Assembly (NCBI RefSeq): GCF_004000865.1
Contig: NZ_BIMB01000005.1
Location: 186,001 to 250,000, forward strand
Length of the DNA stretch: 64,000 bases
Direction: 5' to 3'
From: Paenibacillus elgii NBRC 100335
GTDB lineage: Bacteria > Bacillota > Bacilli > Paenibacillales > NBRC-103111
Under the pieces are notes generated by a model. The model was not told where the DNA came from. It made no database searches and worked only from the letters and a program-made list of their open reading frames with translations. Within the stretch, counting starts at the first letter, position 1. Each line of letters starts with the position of its first letter. Position numbers and translations under genes: made by a program. Positions 25,660-35,065 of the stretch are shown piece by piece.

Positions 25660-27243
25660 TTATTGCTGATTCTGCGAGTCGATCGTGTTGCGGTCGCCGA
25701 TGGTCACATCGATGTTGAGCTTTTTGCCGTCTCGCATGACGCCAAGCGTTGCCTTATCGCCGACTTTTAATTTTTTGATGCCCGTGCTGACGTCGTTAGT
25801 ACTTTTAACCTTAGCCCCATTGACCTCAGTGATCACGTCGTAAGGACGAACGCCTGCTTTGAAGGCCGGACTTTTGCGGTCAACTTGATCGACCAAGGCC
25901 CCGTCGGTACTTTCAAGTTTTAGCTCGGAAACCCAGTCCTTGTCAATCGGTTTCATCGCAATGCCGATGTATGGAACCGGCTCTTTCGGAATTTTTACGT
26001 TGTTTTTCAGGTTATCCAGCACTGCGGATATCGTGCTTGTCGGAATCGCGAAGCCGATGCCCTGCGCTTGCGCGCTGACGGCCGTATTGATGCCGATGAC
26101 CTCGCCGTTCAGATTCAGCAGCGGACCGCCGGAGTTCCCCGGGTTGATCGAAGCGTCGGTTTGCAGCAAATGTTTGTATTGGCGCGTACCGTTCTTATCC
26201 GGGATATCGATCGGACGCTCTTTGGCGCTCAACACCCCGACGGTTACCGTATGGTCGAAACCGTACGGGTTCCCGATGGCCACGACCCAGTCGCCCACGT
26301 TCAAGTTGTCTGCGCTGCCGATCGGGAGTGTCGGGAATTCTTCGCCGTTTTGCGGCTCGATCTTCAGTGCGGCCAAATCAAGATTGTAGTCGTTGCCAAG
26401 CAATTTGGCTTTGTACGGCTGATCTTTGCCTTGGAGGTACACGTTGATTTCGTCCGCGCCGTCAATTACGTGTTCGTTGGTCAAGATGTAGCCGGTCTTC
26501 TCGAAAATAAAGCCGGTCCCCATCCCGCCGGGCTGCAGCTGGCCGTCGTTGCTTTTCGGCTGCTGCTGGTTGCCGCCGAAATCGTCGCCGAAAAATTGGC
26601 GGAAGAACGGGTCGTCGTACAGCGGATTGCCGGAACGTCCGGTGCTTTTCGCCTTGACTTTCGTCTCGATCTTGACGACCGCCGGACTTGCCTGCTGCAC
26701 GATCCCCGAAATGTTGGTCGGACGGGCCAGATCGAGCGAAGAAGGCTTCACGCTCCCGCTGTTGTTTGCCGGCGGTGCGCCCGCCGAGCTCTGGTTGCTG
26801 TTTCCGGTCATCACGCCTTGCGCGCCGGTAAACAGGTTCATTTTGTCCGAGGCGAACATCAGCGCGCCGACCACGACCACGCCGGCCATAAATGCGGCGA
26901 ACATGCTGCGGAATCCGCTCGACTTCTTCGGCGCCGCGCCGAGCTGCCAATTCCCCATCGGGCCTTGCTGCTGCTCCCCGGAATTAAAACCGTACGGACG
27001 CAGCGGCTTCGGCGGCGTTACTTCCACCGGAGCGGAGCCTTGACTGTCGCTGACCGTCGTATCCGAAGTGCCGGATTTGTAAGGACCGTAGGAAAAGTAA
27101 TGAGAGCTTTGCTCGTGGCTCGCTGCCGCTTCCTCTCGTCCGCTCGTTTGCCGGTTATCCCCGTCGGACTCGCTATGCTTCAACTCGTCGTTCGGGCGAC
27201 GAAAAAGTTCGTTTTCATTGTTGTTATTATTGTTGTGATCCAT
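25660..27243 (-). CDS. htrA: HtrA/DegP-type (S1C) membrane-anchored serine protease with PDZ domain
   Basis: About 527 residues. The start is at ATG 27243 because GGAGG (from the upstream frame beginning at 27258) stands eight bases before it. The long Asn/Ser/Gln-rich cytoplasmic part (~1-110) precedes one transmembrane helix at ~120-140 (MFAAFMAGVVVVGALMF). The trypsin-like domain has TNEHVID (His), NLDLAALKI (Asp) and GNSGGPLLN (Ser), with TDASINPGN before it. A PDZ domain (~420-510) contains SPAFKAGVRPYDVITEVNG. It degrades misfolded proteins at the outer face of the membrane. The promoter has a CiaR-like box next to the two-component genes. Confidence 0.95.
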   Translation of the reverse strand: MDHNNNNNNENELFRRPNDELKHSESDGDNRQTSGREEAAASHEQSSHYFSYGPYKSGTSDTTVSDSQGSAPVEVTPPKPLRPYGFNSGEQQQGPMGNWQLGAAPKKSSGFRSMFAAFMAGVVVVGALMFASDKMNLFTGAQGVMTGNSNQSSAGAPPANNSGSVKPSSLDLARPTNISGIVQQASPAVVKIETKVKAKSTGRSGNPLYDDPFFRQFFGDDFGGNQQQPKSNDGQLQPGGMGTGFIFEKTGYILTNEHVIDGADEINVYLQGKDQPYKAKLLGNDYNLDLAALKIEPQNGEEFPTLPIGSADNLNVGDWVVAIGNPYGFDHTVTVGVLSAKERPIDIPDKNGTRQYKHLLQTDASINPGNSGGPLLNLNGEVIGINTAVSAQAQGIGFAIPTSTISAVLDNLKNNVKIPKEPVPYIGIAMKPIDKDWVSELKLESTDGALVDQVDRKSPAFKAGVRPYDVITEVNGAKVKSTNDVSTGIKKLKVGDKATLGVMRDGKKLNIDVTIGDRNTIDSQNQQ

Positions 27244-27307
27244 AAGAAAAACCTCCATTTCGTATAAGGCTTCAGGATAATTGCTTTCTTGCCTTGTTGT
27301 TCATGTC

Positions 27308-27343
27308 TTTATATTGCACGCGCAACCTTAAAGAAACCTTAAA
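27308..27343 (-). promoter_or_regulatory. htrA promoter with CiaR-like direct repeat
   Basis: Minus strand: TTTAAG (27338-27343), GTTTC, TTTAAG (27327-27332), then 13 bases and a TATAAA -10 (27308-27313). TTTAAG-N5-TTTAAG is the described CiaR recognition pattern of streptococci, where htrA is a known target. The repeat occupies the -35 position. Confidence 0.65.
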
Positions 27344-27510
27344 GAAAAATAAAATGGAGGTAAAATAAGAGAGGGCAACCCCCTAAGAAGAGCAACCCCC
27401 TAAATCCCCCTTAGTAAGGGGGACCCCAGGAGCTGCGCCCCTGGACCCGCAAGGTTGTCTGGGGAGTAAGTGCGCCGCATTTTCGTTACTATAGATGAAG
27501 GAACGCGTTT

Positions 27511-27536
27511 GTCCGGCGAGCCAAGGCTCGCCGGAC
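27511..27536. repeat. Perfect 12-bp hairpin inside the composite element
   Basis: GTCCGGCGAGCC (27511-27522), two A, GGCTCGCCGGAC (27525-27536). Confidence 0.8.
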
Positions 27537-27583
27537 ACGCTTACATTTTGGCGTGGCAAAGTCCCGCGCAGCCGTGCGCTGAT

Positions 27584-28033
27584 TGGAAGCGAGGACGGGC
27601 CTCGACCGCCGTCAGGCTGGTCGGGACCGGACAGTCGCGGTCCTTGCACGATGTATCGCTAGTGCTGGTGCGCCGCATGGAAGCGAGGACGCGACTCGAC
27701 CGCCGTTAGGCTGGTCGGTCGCGGACTGTCGCGGTCCTTGCTCGACGTACCGCTGGTGCTGGTGCGCCGCATGGAAGCGAGGACGCGACTCGACCGCCGT
27801 CAGGCTGGTCGGTGGCGGACAGTCGCGGTCCTTGCACCGACGTATCGCTAGTGCTGGTGCGCCGCAGGGAAGCGAGGACGCACGTCGTCTGCCGTTAGGC
27901 AGGCGCGGGCGGACAGTCGCGATCCTTGCACCGACGTATCGCTAGTGCTGGTGCGCCGCATGGAAGCGAGGACGGGCCTCGACCGCCGTCAGGCTGGTCG
28001 GGACCGGACAGTCGCGGTCCTTGCACCAACGAT
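27584..28033. repeat. Five tandem copies of a 94-95 bp unit
   Basis: Copies begin near 27584, 27678, 27772, 27867 and 27961 with TGGAAGCGAGGACG and share CGACCGCCGT, a GGACCG...CGGTCC hairpin, CGTATCGCTAGTGCTGGTG and CGCCGCA. The fourth copy is the most diverged. Periodic, without unique spacers, so not CRISPR. Confidence 0.85.
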
Positions 28034-28131
28034 CCGATTATGGCGACGTACTCCCTCCCTCGACAACCTTTCGTCGTCCAGGGGGCGAAACCCCTGGGGT
28101 CCCCCTTACTAAGGGGGATTTAGGGGGTTGT

Positions 28132-28545
28132 TCACCGCGGATACCCTCTTTCGACCTCCCGCAGCAGCGAAGCCGCCTGGTCCACCCACTTGTCCTCCAC
28201 GGTGCCGTCTTTATCGAGCGGCTCCTGAAACTGATCCATTAACGCTCCATAAGTGCGAGCCTGCGCCTCTTGATCCAATCCTTCGTTATAGACATGCTTG
28301 AGCACGAACGGGGTACCGATTCGGACAAAAGCGTCCGTAGAATCCGTATCGCCATCCAGTACACCGCTTGTGACTTCAAAGGGGATGCGCAGCCACACTT
28401 TATGTCCCTCATCCAAATAGCGGTCAAAAGAACCGTGCTCATAATCCCAGTTGCCGCCCAAGGTGAATTCGTGCTCGTGCAGATAGCTTCGCACATGTTC
28501 AAAAGGCTCTTCCCGTCCTTGCAAAGTCGAATCTAAAGGAATCAT
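28132..28545 (-). CDS. YugN-like family protein
   Basis: About 137 residues from ATG 28545, with GGAGGAG six bases upstream; the open frame reaches further but without a ribosome site. MIPLDSTLQGREEPF, then FTLGGNWDYEHGSFDRYLD and VWLRIPFEVTSG, match the YugN family of Bacillales, including the conserved GGNWDYxHG. The function of the family is not known to me. The stop codon overlaps the edge of the composite repeat at 27390-28133, so the repeat may serve as its transcript end. Confidence 0.8.
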   Translation of the reverse strand: MIPLDSTLQGREEPFEHVRSYLHEHEFTLGGNWDYEHGSFDRYLDEGHKVWLRIPFEVTSGVLDGDTDSTDAFVRIGTPFVLKHVYNEGLDQEAQARTYGALMDQFQEPLDKDGTVEDKWVDQAASLLREVERGYPR

Positions 28546-29190
28546 CGGCATCTCCTCCAAAATAATGATCGCATCGACAAAATCACGCTTAGCATGTACC
28601 CGGCCAAGTAAAATTATGCCCAACAAGGATTCGTACGGCAAAAGAACACCGTCAGCATCATGAAGGTCTTTGTCGACATTACGTTTGTCGCCTTGATCTT
28701 TTCTTCTTTGGCTTCGCGCTGATTTACGGAAAAGATGCCGACAGGCTCATCGGAACGACCAGCTTTAGGATGGAAGCGGATTTGACACACATTAACTTCA
28801 AAATCATCACTCATGACACGTATTGGCTGTTTCAATGTGCGTTCGCTGGGCCTTATAACGGTCATTGTCTGGGGATTCGAGACGACCTGAATCGCTTCTC
28901 AAGTTAATTAACCGGCTCGTACCCATCAGCATCAGCCGGGATGAAGGCAGATATAGTAGTTTTATATTGAATTTTTTTCCATTAAATATTATAATATAGG
29001 GAAACCCACAATAAATTAACTCTATTTGCATTATCAAAGTTGTAATATTTATATTACGTTTTACCAAAGAACTTATCCCGGTTATTCCGCACAAATACTC
29101 AACTTGTTAAATCCCGTTGCGCTTAGTCTCAGTCTTAGCGCATGGTGATCCCTTAAACTGCTGCATCAACGTAACCGTGCGATTGCTTCT
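28546..29190. other. Gene-poor stretch between yugN and the peptide ABC operon
   Basis: No convincing gene. Two minus-strand frames (28614-28865 and 28807-29094) lack ribosome sites. A plus-strand frame from ~28604 to 28905 reads protein-like near its end (KDADRLIGTTSFRMEADL) but has no proper start and could be a decayed remnant. 28960-29080 is strongly AT-rich and could hold promoters. Confidence 0.4.
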
Positions 29191-29194
29191 AACT

Positions 29195-29233
29195 AAAAAA
29201 AGAGCCATTCCATTCGAAAATGGAAGGCCCTCC
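29195..29233 (-). terminator. Intrinsic terminator of the peptide ABC operon
   Basis: Minus strand: GGGCCTTCCATT pairs with AATGGAATGGCTC and is followed by seven T (29195-29201), just after the permease stop. Confidence 0.8.
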
Positions 29234-29252
29234 CTTTATTTTTATTGCGTTA

Positions 29253-30137
29253 TCATTTCGAATCAAAGGCGCTGCGCAATCCGTCTCCGATAAAGTTGAA
29301 GCACATGATCGTCAGGAAGATCATGAAGCCAGGGATGAACGGATACCAAGGCGCATTGCTCAAAATCGTCAAGCTTTGAGCACTTTGCAGCAAATTCCCC
29401 CAGCTCGCGGTAGGCGGCTGAATCCCCAGACCGAGAAAGCTGAGGCTGGACTCCGTCAAAATCATGCTGCCCATTTGCAGCGTCGCAGAGACAATGATCG
29501 GAGCTATAGCGTTGGGCAAAATATGCACGAAAATAATCCGGAAATCCGACATGCCGATCGTCCGCGCCGCATCGACGAACTCGCGGTTTTTGACCGAAAG
29601 GATTTGCCCTCGCAGCAGCCTCGCCTTGGACATCCAGCCGAAGGCGACGAACACGACGATAATATTGAATAGGCTCGGCTTCAGCACGGTAACGACCGTG
29701 ATCAGAACGAAGAAGGTCGGAAACGATAGCAAAATATCGACGATCCGCATCAGGAAACTGTCGACTTTCCCGCCGTAATAACCGGCTAGCGAGCCTACGG
29801 TAATCCCGATCAGCAGGTTCAGGATAACGGAAAAAATCGCGACGGAGAGCGATACCCGGGCGCCGTACAGCACCCGGCTGAACAAATCCCGCCCTAAATC
29901 GTCGGTGCCGAACCAATGTGCAGCGCTCGGCGGCTTCAAACGGCTCATCAGATCCTGTTCCGCGGGATCATGAAGTGCTATAACGGGCGCAAACAGCGCG
30001 AGAACAATAAGTACCGCCATAATCCACAGGCTGACAAAAGCCAGCCGGTTAGCCTTGAATCGTTCCCAAGCCCGGCGTTTCGGTTTGGCGGCGGCCGCAG
30101 GAAGCTGGGCCTTATTCGTAGTTACGGCTTCATTCAT
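29253..30137 (-). CDS. Oligopeptide/dipeptide ABC transporter permease (OppC/DppC type)
   Basis: 294 residues from ATG 30137 (GCGAAGG upstream), three bases after the stop of the partner permease. The N-terminal cytoplasmic part contains RRAWERFKANRLAF, the OppC N-terminal signature. Six transmembrane helices follow, with DDLGRDLFSRVLYGARVSL and the EAA loop VDAARTIGMSDFRIIFVHILPN, which contacts the ATPases. Last gene of a five-gene operon (two ATPases, binding protein, two permeases). Imports peptides or nickel-type solutes; the substrate is not predictable. Confidence 0.9.
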   Translation of the reverse strand: MNEAVTTNKAQLPAAAAKPKRRAWERFKANRLAFVSLWIMAVLIVLALFAPVIALHDPAEQDLMSRLKPPSAAHWFGTDDLGRDLFSRVLYGARVSLSVAIFSVILNLLIGITVGSLAGYYGGKVDSFLMRIVDILLSFPTFFVLITVVTVLKPSLFNIIVVFVAFGWMSKARLLRGQILSVKNREFVDAARTIGMSDFRIIFVHILPNAIAPIIVSATLQMGSMILTESSLSFLGLGIQPPTASWGNLLQSAQSLTILSNAPWYPFIPGFMIFLTIMCFNFIGDGLRSAFDSK

Positions 30138-30140
30138 GGA

Positions 30141-31112
30141 TTATACCTTCGCCTCGCTTTTGCTGTAGCTAACCCGGGGATCCAGGATCGCATAAGATAG
30201 GTCGGCCAATATGCTGCCGAAGACATAGAGGAAAGCAGTCATTGTCGTAACGGCGAAGATGACCGGATAATCCCTCTGGAAAGCTGCTTCCGTGAACAGC
30301 CGGCCGATTCCGGGAATACTGAAGATCGTCTCGACAATAACGGAGCCCGCGAAGAAGCCGGGCAGCGATAGCCCGAACAGCGTTGCCAGCGGAATCAGCC
30401 CGTTGCGCAAGCCGTGCACGCTTAATATCCGTCCGCCGCGCAACCCTTTGGCTTTGGCCGTACGCATGTAATCCTGATTGATAACCTCCAGCATGCTGGA
30501 GCGAACATACCGGATCCAGACCGCCACTTCGGAGCAAGCAATCGTAAACACCGGCAAAATCAGGTGAAGCACCCGGTCCCCGAAGCCGGACGGCGCATTG
30601 ATCGTCTGCATGCCGCCCGATGGCAGCCAGCCGAGCCGCACGGCGAAGAACATCATCAACAGGAGGCCGAGCCAAAACCCGGGCAGCGAAATGCCGACGA
30701 ACGTAATGCCGGACACGAACTGATCGAGACGCGAATTCGCTTTAACCGCGCACAAAATGCCGAGCGGAATCGCTATGGCCAAGGCCAGAGCAAAGCTTGT
30801 GACCGTCAGCAGCAAGGTATTCGGCAGCCGGTCCCAGATCAATTCCGAGACCGGCTGGCTTTTTTGAAACGAGGTGCCGAAATCCCCTTGCGCCAGGTCG
30901 CTGATCCATTTCCAATACTGAATATATAACGGTTGATCCAAGCCGTAAGCTTTGATCATATTCTCTTTATCGATGGCCTTGATCGTCGGATCGTCGACGT
31001 ATTGGGAGATCGGACTGCCCGGAGCCATATGAATAATGAGAAAAGAAATGATCGTAATGCCGATCAGAATCGGAATGGCGTTCAGCAAACGCCGAAGGGC
31101 ATATCGGGCCAC
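30141..31112 (-). CDS. Oligopeptide/dipeptide ABC transporter permease (OppB/DppB type)
   Basis: 323 residues from GTG 31112 with AAGAAGTGA upstream. RRLLNAIPILIGITIISFLI is the first helix, FGTSFQKSQPVSELIWDRLP the conserved periplasmic loop, and MRTAKAKGLRGGRILSVHGLRN the EAA motif. Six transmembrane helices are expected. It pairs with the permease immediately downstream. Confidence 0.9.
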   Translation of the reverse strand: MARYALRRLLNAIPILIGITIISFLIIHMAPGSPISQYVDDPTIKAIDKENMIKAYGLDQPLYIQYWKWISDLAQGDFGTSFQKSQPVSELIWDRLPNTLLLTVTSFALALAIAIPLGILCAVKANSRLDQFVSGITFVGISLPGFWLGLLLMMFFAVRLGWLPSGGMQTINAPSGFGDRVLHLILPVFTIACSEVAVWIRYVRSSMLEVINQDYMRTAKAKGLRGGRILSVHGLRNGLIPLATLFGLSLPGFFAGSVIVETIFSIPGIGRLFTEAAFQRDYPVIFAVTTMTAFLYVFGSILADLSYAILDPRVSYSKSEAKV

Positions 31113-31164
31113 CGGATGTCACTTCTTTCATCATAATTTCGATCGTAATGATCAACGGATTTTC

Positions 31165-32829
31165 TTATTTCGTGAAGTACCACTTTTCAATTTCCTTCAA
31201 GGAGTCGCGGTTCGGATTAAAGCCTTCGAGATTGGCCGGATAAGCCATGGTAGACGTCGGCGAATAAAGGAACGTATACGGCTGGTCTTCCGCAATCAAA
31301 GCGTCGATTTTGGCCAGCAGCTCTTTCCGCTTGTTCATATCGAAGGTTTTCAAATCTTCGTCGATCAGCTTGTCAACCTCGGGATTTTTGTAAGAAATGT
31401 AGTTCGATCCCGTCTCCATCGCCGTGGAGTGCCAAATGCCTTGCGGGTTCGGGTCTCCCGAAATGCTCCAGCCATGGAAAATAGCAGTGAAGTTTTTGCC
31501 CATCCAGTTTTTCGTAAAAGCAGAACCCTCCACAATCCGAGGCTGAACGCTGATGCCAACTTTTTTCAACTGCTGCTGAATTACGGTCAGGGCCTTCTCA
31601 CGAACCTTGTTCCCTTGAATCGTCTGCATTTCAAACTCGAACTTTTGGCCGTTTTTGTCCAAAATGCCGTCGCCGTCCGTATCTTTCCAGCCTGCATCGG
31701 CCAAAATCTTTTTCGCCTTTTCCGGATCGTACGGGAATTTCGGCACATTATCCGTGTACGACCAGTAGGAAGGAGACGTTTGGCTGTGTACGAGCTTTCC
31801 TTGTCCTTCGACGATGTTGTCTACGATACCTTGGCGATCGATCGCCATCGTAAGCGCCTGACGCACCGCTTTATCCTGGAACAGCGGATTGGTCAAATTC
31901 CAGGCGGCAAACATATAGGTCCCTGTGCCAATCCCTTTTTGCAGCTTGATTTTGCCCGACGTTTTGGCAAACTGCTCAATGGCCTGCAAATTGTCGGCTG
32001 GTACTACAATGGCGTTAATTTCTCCGGTTTGCAGCTGCGCCATCGTGGCGTTCGCATCCGGGATGATTTTCGCCGTTATTTTCTCGATGGCCGGTTTGCC
32101 GCCGAAATAGTTGTCGTTGCGAACGAAGCGCAAATATTGGCCTTGCTTCCACTCTTCCAGCTTGTACGGGCCCGATCCGACCGGCTGCTTCGCGAAGGTC
32201 GATTTTTCCATATCTTTGACGGCAACATCTTTCAGCAAATGCTGAGGCAAAATATTGTAAACGAGCATATCGATGTATCCGGCATGCGGCTCTTTGAACG
32301 TAAATTTAAGCGTCGTATCGTCCGTTTTCTCGATCTTTGCCAATTTCTCGAACGTTCCCTTGCGCGGGCCTTTGTAATCCGGATTAATCGGAATGTTGTA
32401 TGTAAATACGACGTCGTCGGCCGTTACCGGCTTGCCGTCGCTAAACTTGGCGTCGTTGCGGATTTTAATCGTCATTTCCATCTTGTCTTGCGAGAACTCA
32501 GGCTGTCCGGCCGCCAAATTCGGAACGATTTCCTGCTTTTCATTGAAGCGGTACAACGAGCTGAACACCAAATCGATCACTTCGCTTGACGTCGTTGTCG
32601 TTGCCCAGAAGCGAATAAAGCCTTGCGGGTCCGCCAAGTAAGCGGTATTGATTTCGCCACCGTCCACCTTTTCTTTTTTGCCGGTGCTGGCTGCCGCCCC
32701 ATCGGCCGGCTTCTCGCTTGTCGCGGGGGTTCCTCCGCCTCCGGACGTGCAGGCGCTGAGCAATAGCGCGGTGGACATCAACGTGGCAAGAGCGATATTT
32801 CCCGCTTTGCCGATTTTTTTGAACAACAT
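31165..32829 (-). CDS. Peptide ABC transporter substrate-binding lipoprotein (SBP family 5)
   Basis: 554 residues from ATG 32829 with GAGAGGGGAA upstream. A lipoprotein signal ends in LLLSAC, so the mature protein is acylated on Cys and faces outward. A Gly/Ala-rich linker precedes the cluster C binding protein fold: LRNDAKFSDG-like IRNDAKFSDGKPVTADDVVF, then DNYFGGKPAIEKI and AVRQALTMAIDRQGIVDNIV. It delivers solute to the two permeases encoded downstream. DppA/OppA/AppA types cannot be separated by eye. Confidence 0.9.
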   Translation of the reverse strand: MLFKKIGKAGNIALATLMSTALLLSACTSGGGGTPATSEKPADGAAASTGKKEKVDGGEINTAYLADPQGFIRFWATTTTSSEVIDLVFSSLYRFNEKQEIVPNLAAGQPEFSQDKMEMTIKIRNDAKFSDGKPVTADDVVFTYNIPINPDYKGPRKGTFEKLAKIEKTDDTTLKFTFKEPHAGYIDMLVYNILPQHLLKDVAVKDMEKSTFAKQPVGSGPYKLEEWKQGQYLRFVRNDNYFGGKPAIEKITAKIIPDANATMAQLQTGEINAIVVPADNLQAIEQFAKTSGKIKLQKGIGTGTYMFAAWNLTNPLFQDKAVRQALTMAIDRQGIVDNIVEGQGKLVHSQTSPSYWSYTDNVPKFPYDPEKAKKILADAGWKDTDGDGILDKNGQKFEFEMQTIQGNKVREKALTVIQQQLKKVGISVQPRIVEGSAFTKNWMGKNFTAIFHGWSISGDPNPQGIWHSTAMETGSNYISYKNPEVDKLIDEDLKTFDMNKRKELLAKIDALIAEDQPYTFLYSPTSTMAYPANLEGFNPNRDSLKEIEKWYFTK

Positions 32830-32869
32830 GGCAAGTTCCCCTCTCTTTTAGATGCTTTCTGTAAACTGT

Positions 32870-33826
32870 TTATACGAAATGGCACGAGGCGTAATGCCCC
32901 GGCTCCACTTCCCGAAAGATAGGCTTCTCGATCCGGCAGCGCTCCGCAGCATGCGGACAACGCGGATGGAAAGCGCAGCCTGACGGCGGATTTGCCGCGT
33001 TCGGCACTTCTCCGCTTAAGATGATCCGTTCCCGCTTGCCGTCCACATCCGGCTCGGGCACGGACGATAAAAGCGCCTGAGTATATGGATGCTTCGGACT
33101 GCCGAACAACTGGTCCCGGCTGGCCAACTCGACAATTTGACCTAAATACATGACCGCGACCCGATCGGAAATATGTCTAACGACGCTAAGATTGTGCGAG
33201 ATAAACAAGTACGACACTTTCGTCTGCGTCTGCAGTTCCTCCAGCAAGTTGACGATCTGCGCTTGAATCGAGACGTCGAGCGCCGAGACCGGCTCGTCCG
33301 CCACGATAAGCTTCGGACTTAACGAAATGGCACGGGCAATCGCGATACGCTGCCGCTGTCCGCCGGAAAATTCATGCGGGTACATGCCAACCGCATGAGA
33401 CCTTAGTCCGACCGTATCCAAGAGCTGTTCCGCCCGCTTCATGGCCTCCGACCACTTCAAGCCGCCTTGGACCACAAGCGGCTCAGCAATTGCTTTGCCC
33501 ACCGTGATTCTCGGATTTAACGAGGCATACGGGTCCTGGAAGACGCATTGCATTTCTTTCCGGATCGGCCGCAGCTGCCGTTGACTCCAATTGCCGATCG
33601 AAGTCCCGTTAAACAAGATTTCACCTTCGGTCAAATCAAGCAAGCGCAAAACCAACCGGCCGACCGTCGACTTGCCGCAGCCGGATTCGCCCACAATGCC
33701 CAGCGTTTCGCCTTTAAATACTGTAAAGCTGACATTGTCAACCGCTTTGACGGCTCCATTTTTTAAGCTGCCGCCGATGCCAAAATATTTTTTCAACCCT
33801 TTAATCTCTAGAAGCGGAGCCCCCAC
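32870..33826 (-). CDS. Peptide ABC transporter ATPase (OppF/DppF type)
   Basis: 318 residues from GTG 33826 with GGGAGATG upstream. Walker A is [13 protein letters not shown], the signature [16 protein letters not shown], Walker [13 protein letters not shown], with [11 protein letters not shown] as the H-loop. The C-terminal extension [19 protein letters not shown] is the cysteine-rich tail of oligopeptide ATPases, which in relatives binds an iron-sulfur cluster. Second gene of the operon after the OppD-type ATPase. Confidence 0.92.
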   Translation of the reverse strand: MGAPLLEIKGLKKYFGIGGSLKNGAVKAVDNVSFTVFKGETLGIVGESGCGKSTVGRLVLRLLDLTEGEILFNGTSIGNWSQRQLRPIRKEMQCVFQDPYASLNPRITVGKAIAEPLVVQGGLKWSEAMKRAEQLLDTVGLRSHAVGMYPHEFSGGQRQRIAIARAISLSPKLIVADEPVSALDVSIQAQIVNLLEELQTQTKVSYLFISHNLSVVRHISDRVAVMYLGQIVELASRDQLFGSPKHPYTQALLSSVPEPDVDGKRERIILSGEVPNAANPPSGCAFHPRCPHAAERCRIEKPIFREVEPGHYASCHFV

Positions 33827-33853
33827 GTGTCGATCATCTCCCTCTAATCCGTA

Positions 33854-34816
33854 CTAGATCAAAATGCAGCGAACTTGATGCCCCGCTCCGATCTCCCGCA
33901 GCTCGGGCTGCCGATCGCGGCATTCCGCTTTCGCCATCGGACAGCGCTCGGCAAACCGGCAGCCGGCCGGAAAAGCACCTGCGGGCGGAACGCTTCCCGG
34001 AATCGGAACCAGCGGCTCAATGGCCCCCTGCATGCGTGGCGTCGATTGGAGCAGGCCTTTCGTGTACGGATGTCTGGCATCTGTAAACAGCGTTCTTACG
34101 TCGGCCGTCTCGACGATTTGACCGGCATACATGACGATGACGCGTGTAGCCATTTCGGCGACAACGCCCAAGTCATGCGTGATGAACAGCACGGACATGT
34201 CGGTCTCGTGAAGCAGCTGCCGGATCAGGTCCAGCACCTGAGCCTGAATCGTCACATCCAAAGCCGTCGTCGGCTCGTCGGCAATAAGCAGCTCCGGCTT
34301 ACAGGCCATCGCCATCGCCAGCATGACACGCTGCCGCATTCCGCCCGACAAGCGGTGCGGATATTCTTTCCGAATCCGTGAAGGCTCCGGAAATCCGACG
34401 CGCCGCAGCCAATCCTCCGCTATTGTAATCGCTTCCGATTTGCTTACGCCAAGATGCCGGGTAATCGCTTCGGTCATCTGCATCCCGATGGTAAGCACCG
34501 GATTCAGCGAGGTCATCGGCTCCTGGAAGATCATCGCGATTTGACGTCCGCGAACGCTCGACATCTCCCGATTGCTGAGGCCGACCAAATTTCGGCCGCC
34601 GAAACGAACCTCGCCGCCGGCAATCTCCCCTACCCGGGGAAGCAGCTGCATGATCGACAAGGAAGTCATGCTTTTGCCGCAGCCGGATTCTCCTACGAGC
34701 GCGACCACTTCGTTCGTTCCGATTGTAAAATCGATGCCGTCGACAACGGTCAATTCCCTCTTTTTGTCTTTAATTACCGTTCTGAGCGATTTCACTTCCA
34801 AAAGTGCCTCAGACAA
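33854..34816 (-). CDS. Peptide ABC transporter ATPase (OppD/DppD type)
   Basis: About 321 residues. The open frame reaches 34927, but a promoter (-35 at 34922-34927, -10 at 34899-34904) lies inside that extension. A TTG at 34816 has AAGGTGA five bases upstream and gives the normal N-terminus [14 protein letters not shown]; an ATG at 34843 is the alternative. Walker [15 protein letters not shown], signature [16 protein letters not shown], Walker [13 protein letters not shown], and the C-terminal [11 protein letters not shown] tail. First gene of the operon. Confidence 0.9.
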   Translation of the reverse strand: MSEALLEVKSLRTVIKDKKRELTVVDGIDFTIGTNEVVALVGESGCGKSMTSLSIMQLLPRVGEIAGGEVRFGGRNLVGLSNREMSSVRGRQIAMIFQEPMTSLNPVLTIGMQMTEAITRHLGVSKSEAITIAEDWLRRVGFPEPSRIRKEYPHRLSGGMRQRVMLAMAMACKPELLIADEPTTALDVTIQAQVLDLIRQLLHETDMSVLFITHDLGVVAEMATRVIVMYAGQIVETADVRTLFTDARHPYTKGLLQSTPRMQGAIEPLVPIPGSVPPAGAFPAGCRFAERCPMAKAECRDRQPELREIGAGHQVRCILI

Positions 34817-34898
34817 AGGGATCACCTTCACTTCCACATTCATTGTGTCATAAAATTTCACTTCACTGGAATTATTTCGGCTGACAGCATCAAGTCCC

Positions 34899-34927
34899 AT
34901 TATGAAGTTAATTGACCAAATTGTCAT
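34899..34927 (-). promoter_or_regulatory. Promoter of the peptide ABC operon
   Basis: Minus strand: ATGACA (34922-34927), 17-base spacer, CATAAT (34899-34904). It rules out translation starts upstream of ~34890 for the first ATPase gene. Confidence 0.6.
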
Positions 34928-34990
34928 TAAAAATTTTAAAAAAAGTTACATTTTTTTTAAAAATGTTAACTAAATCATTGATTTTGCAGA

Positions 34991-35026
34991 CAAAAAACGA
35001 GACGAAAAATCCAATTTTTTCGTCTC
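34991..35026 (-). terminator. Intrinsic terminator of pepF
   Basis: GAGACGAAAAAT (34999-35010) pairs with ATTTTTTCGTCTC (35014-35026). On the minus strand GTTTTTTG follows. Confidence 0.85.
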
Positions 35027-35065
35027 ACAGGAAAATTATGTTTTTTTCAGGACCGCTGTCGAATT

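Larger units (their letters stand above)
27390..28133. repeat. Composite repeat element with ~70-bp terminal inverted repeats
   Basis: The left end (27390-27457) and right end (28061-28133) are inverted copies; they share CAACCCCCTAAATCCCCCTT, then AGTAAGGGGGACCCCAGG, and AAGGTTGTC further in. Each end also contains smaller palindromes. The interior holds a perfect 12-bp hairpin (27511-27536) and a tandem array (27584-28033). No credible ORF: the repeat period is not a multiple of three. The right end touches the stop codon of the YugN gene. It looks like a non-autonomous MITE-like or interspersed element. Confidence 0.7.

Noticed and set aside
27584-28033. CRISPR array
   Set aside because: Units are 94-95 bp and nearly identical throughout, with no short direct repeats alternating with unique spacers and no cas genes.
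27470-28242. Chain of short frames with repeated SAGAPHGSED-like peptides
   Set aside because: Produced by the 94-95 bp tandem repeat, whose period shifts the frame every copy; not a repeat protein.
28614-29094. Two small minus-strand ORFs (83 and 95 codons)
   Set aside because: No ribosome sites, no family resemblance, and the second lies in AT-rich non-coding-like DNA.
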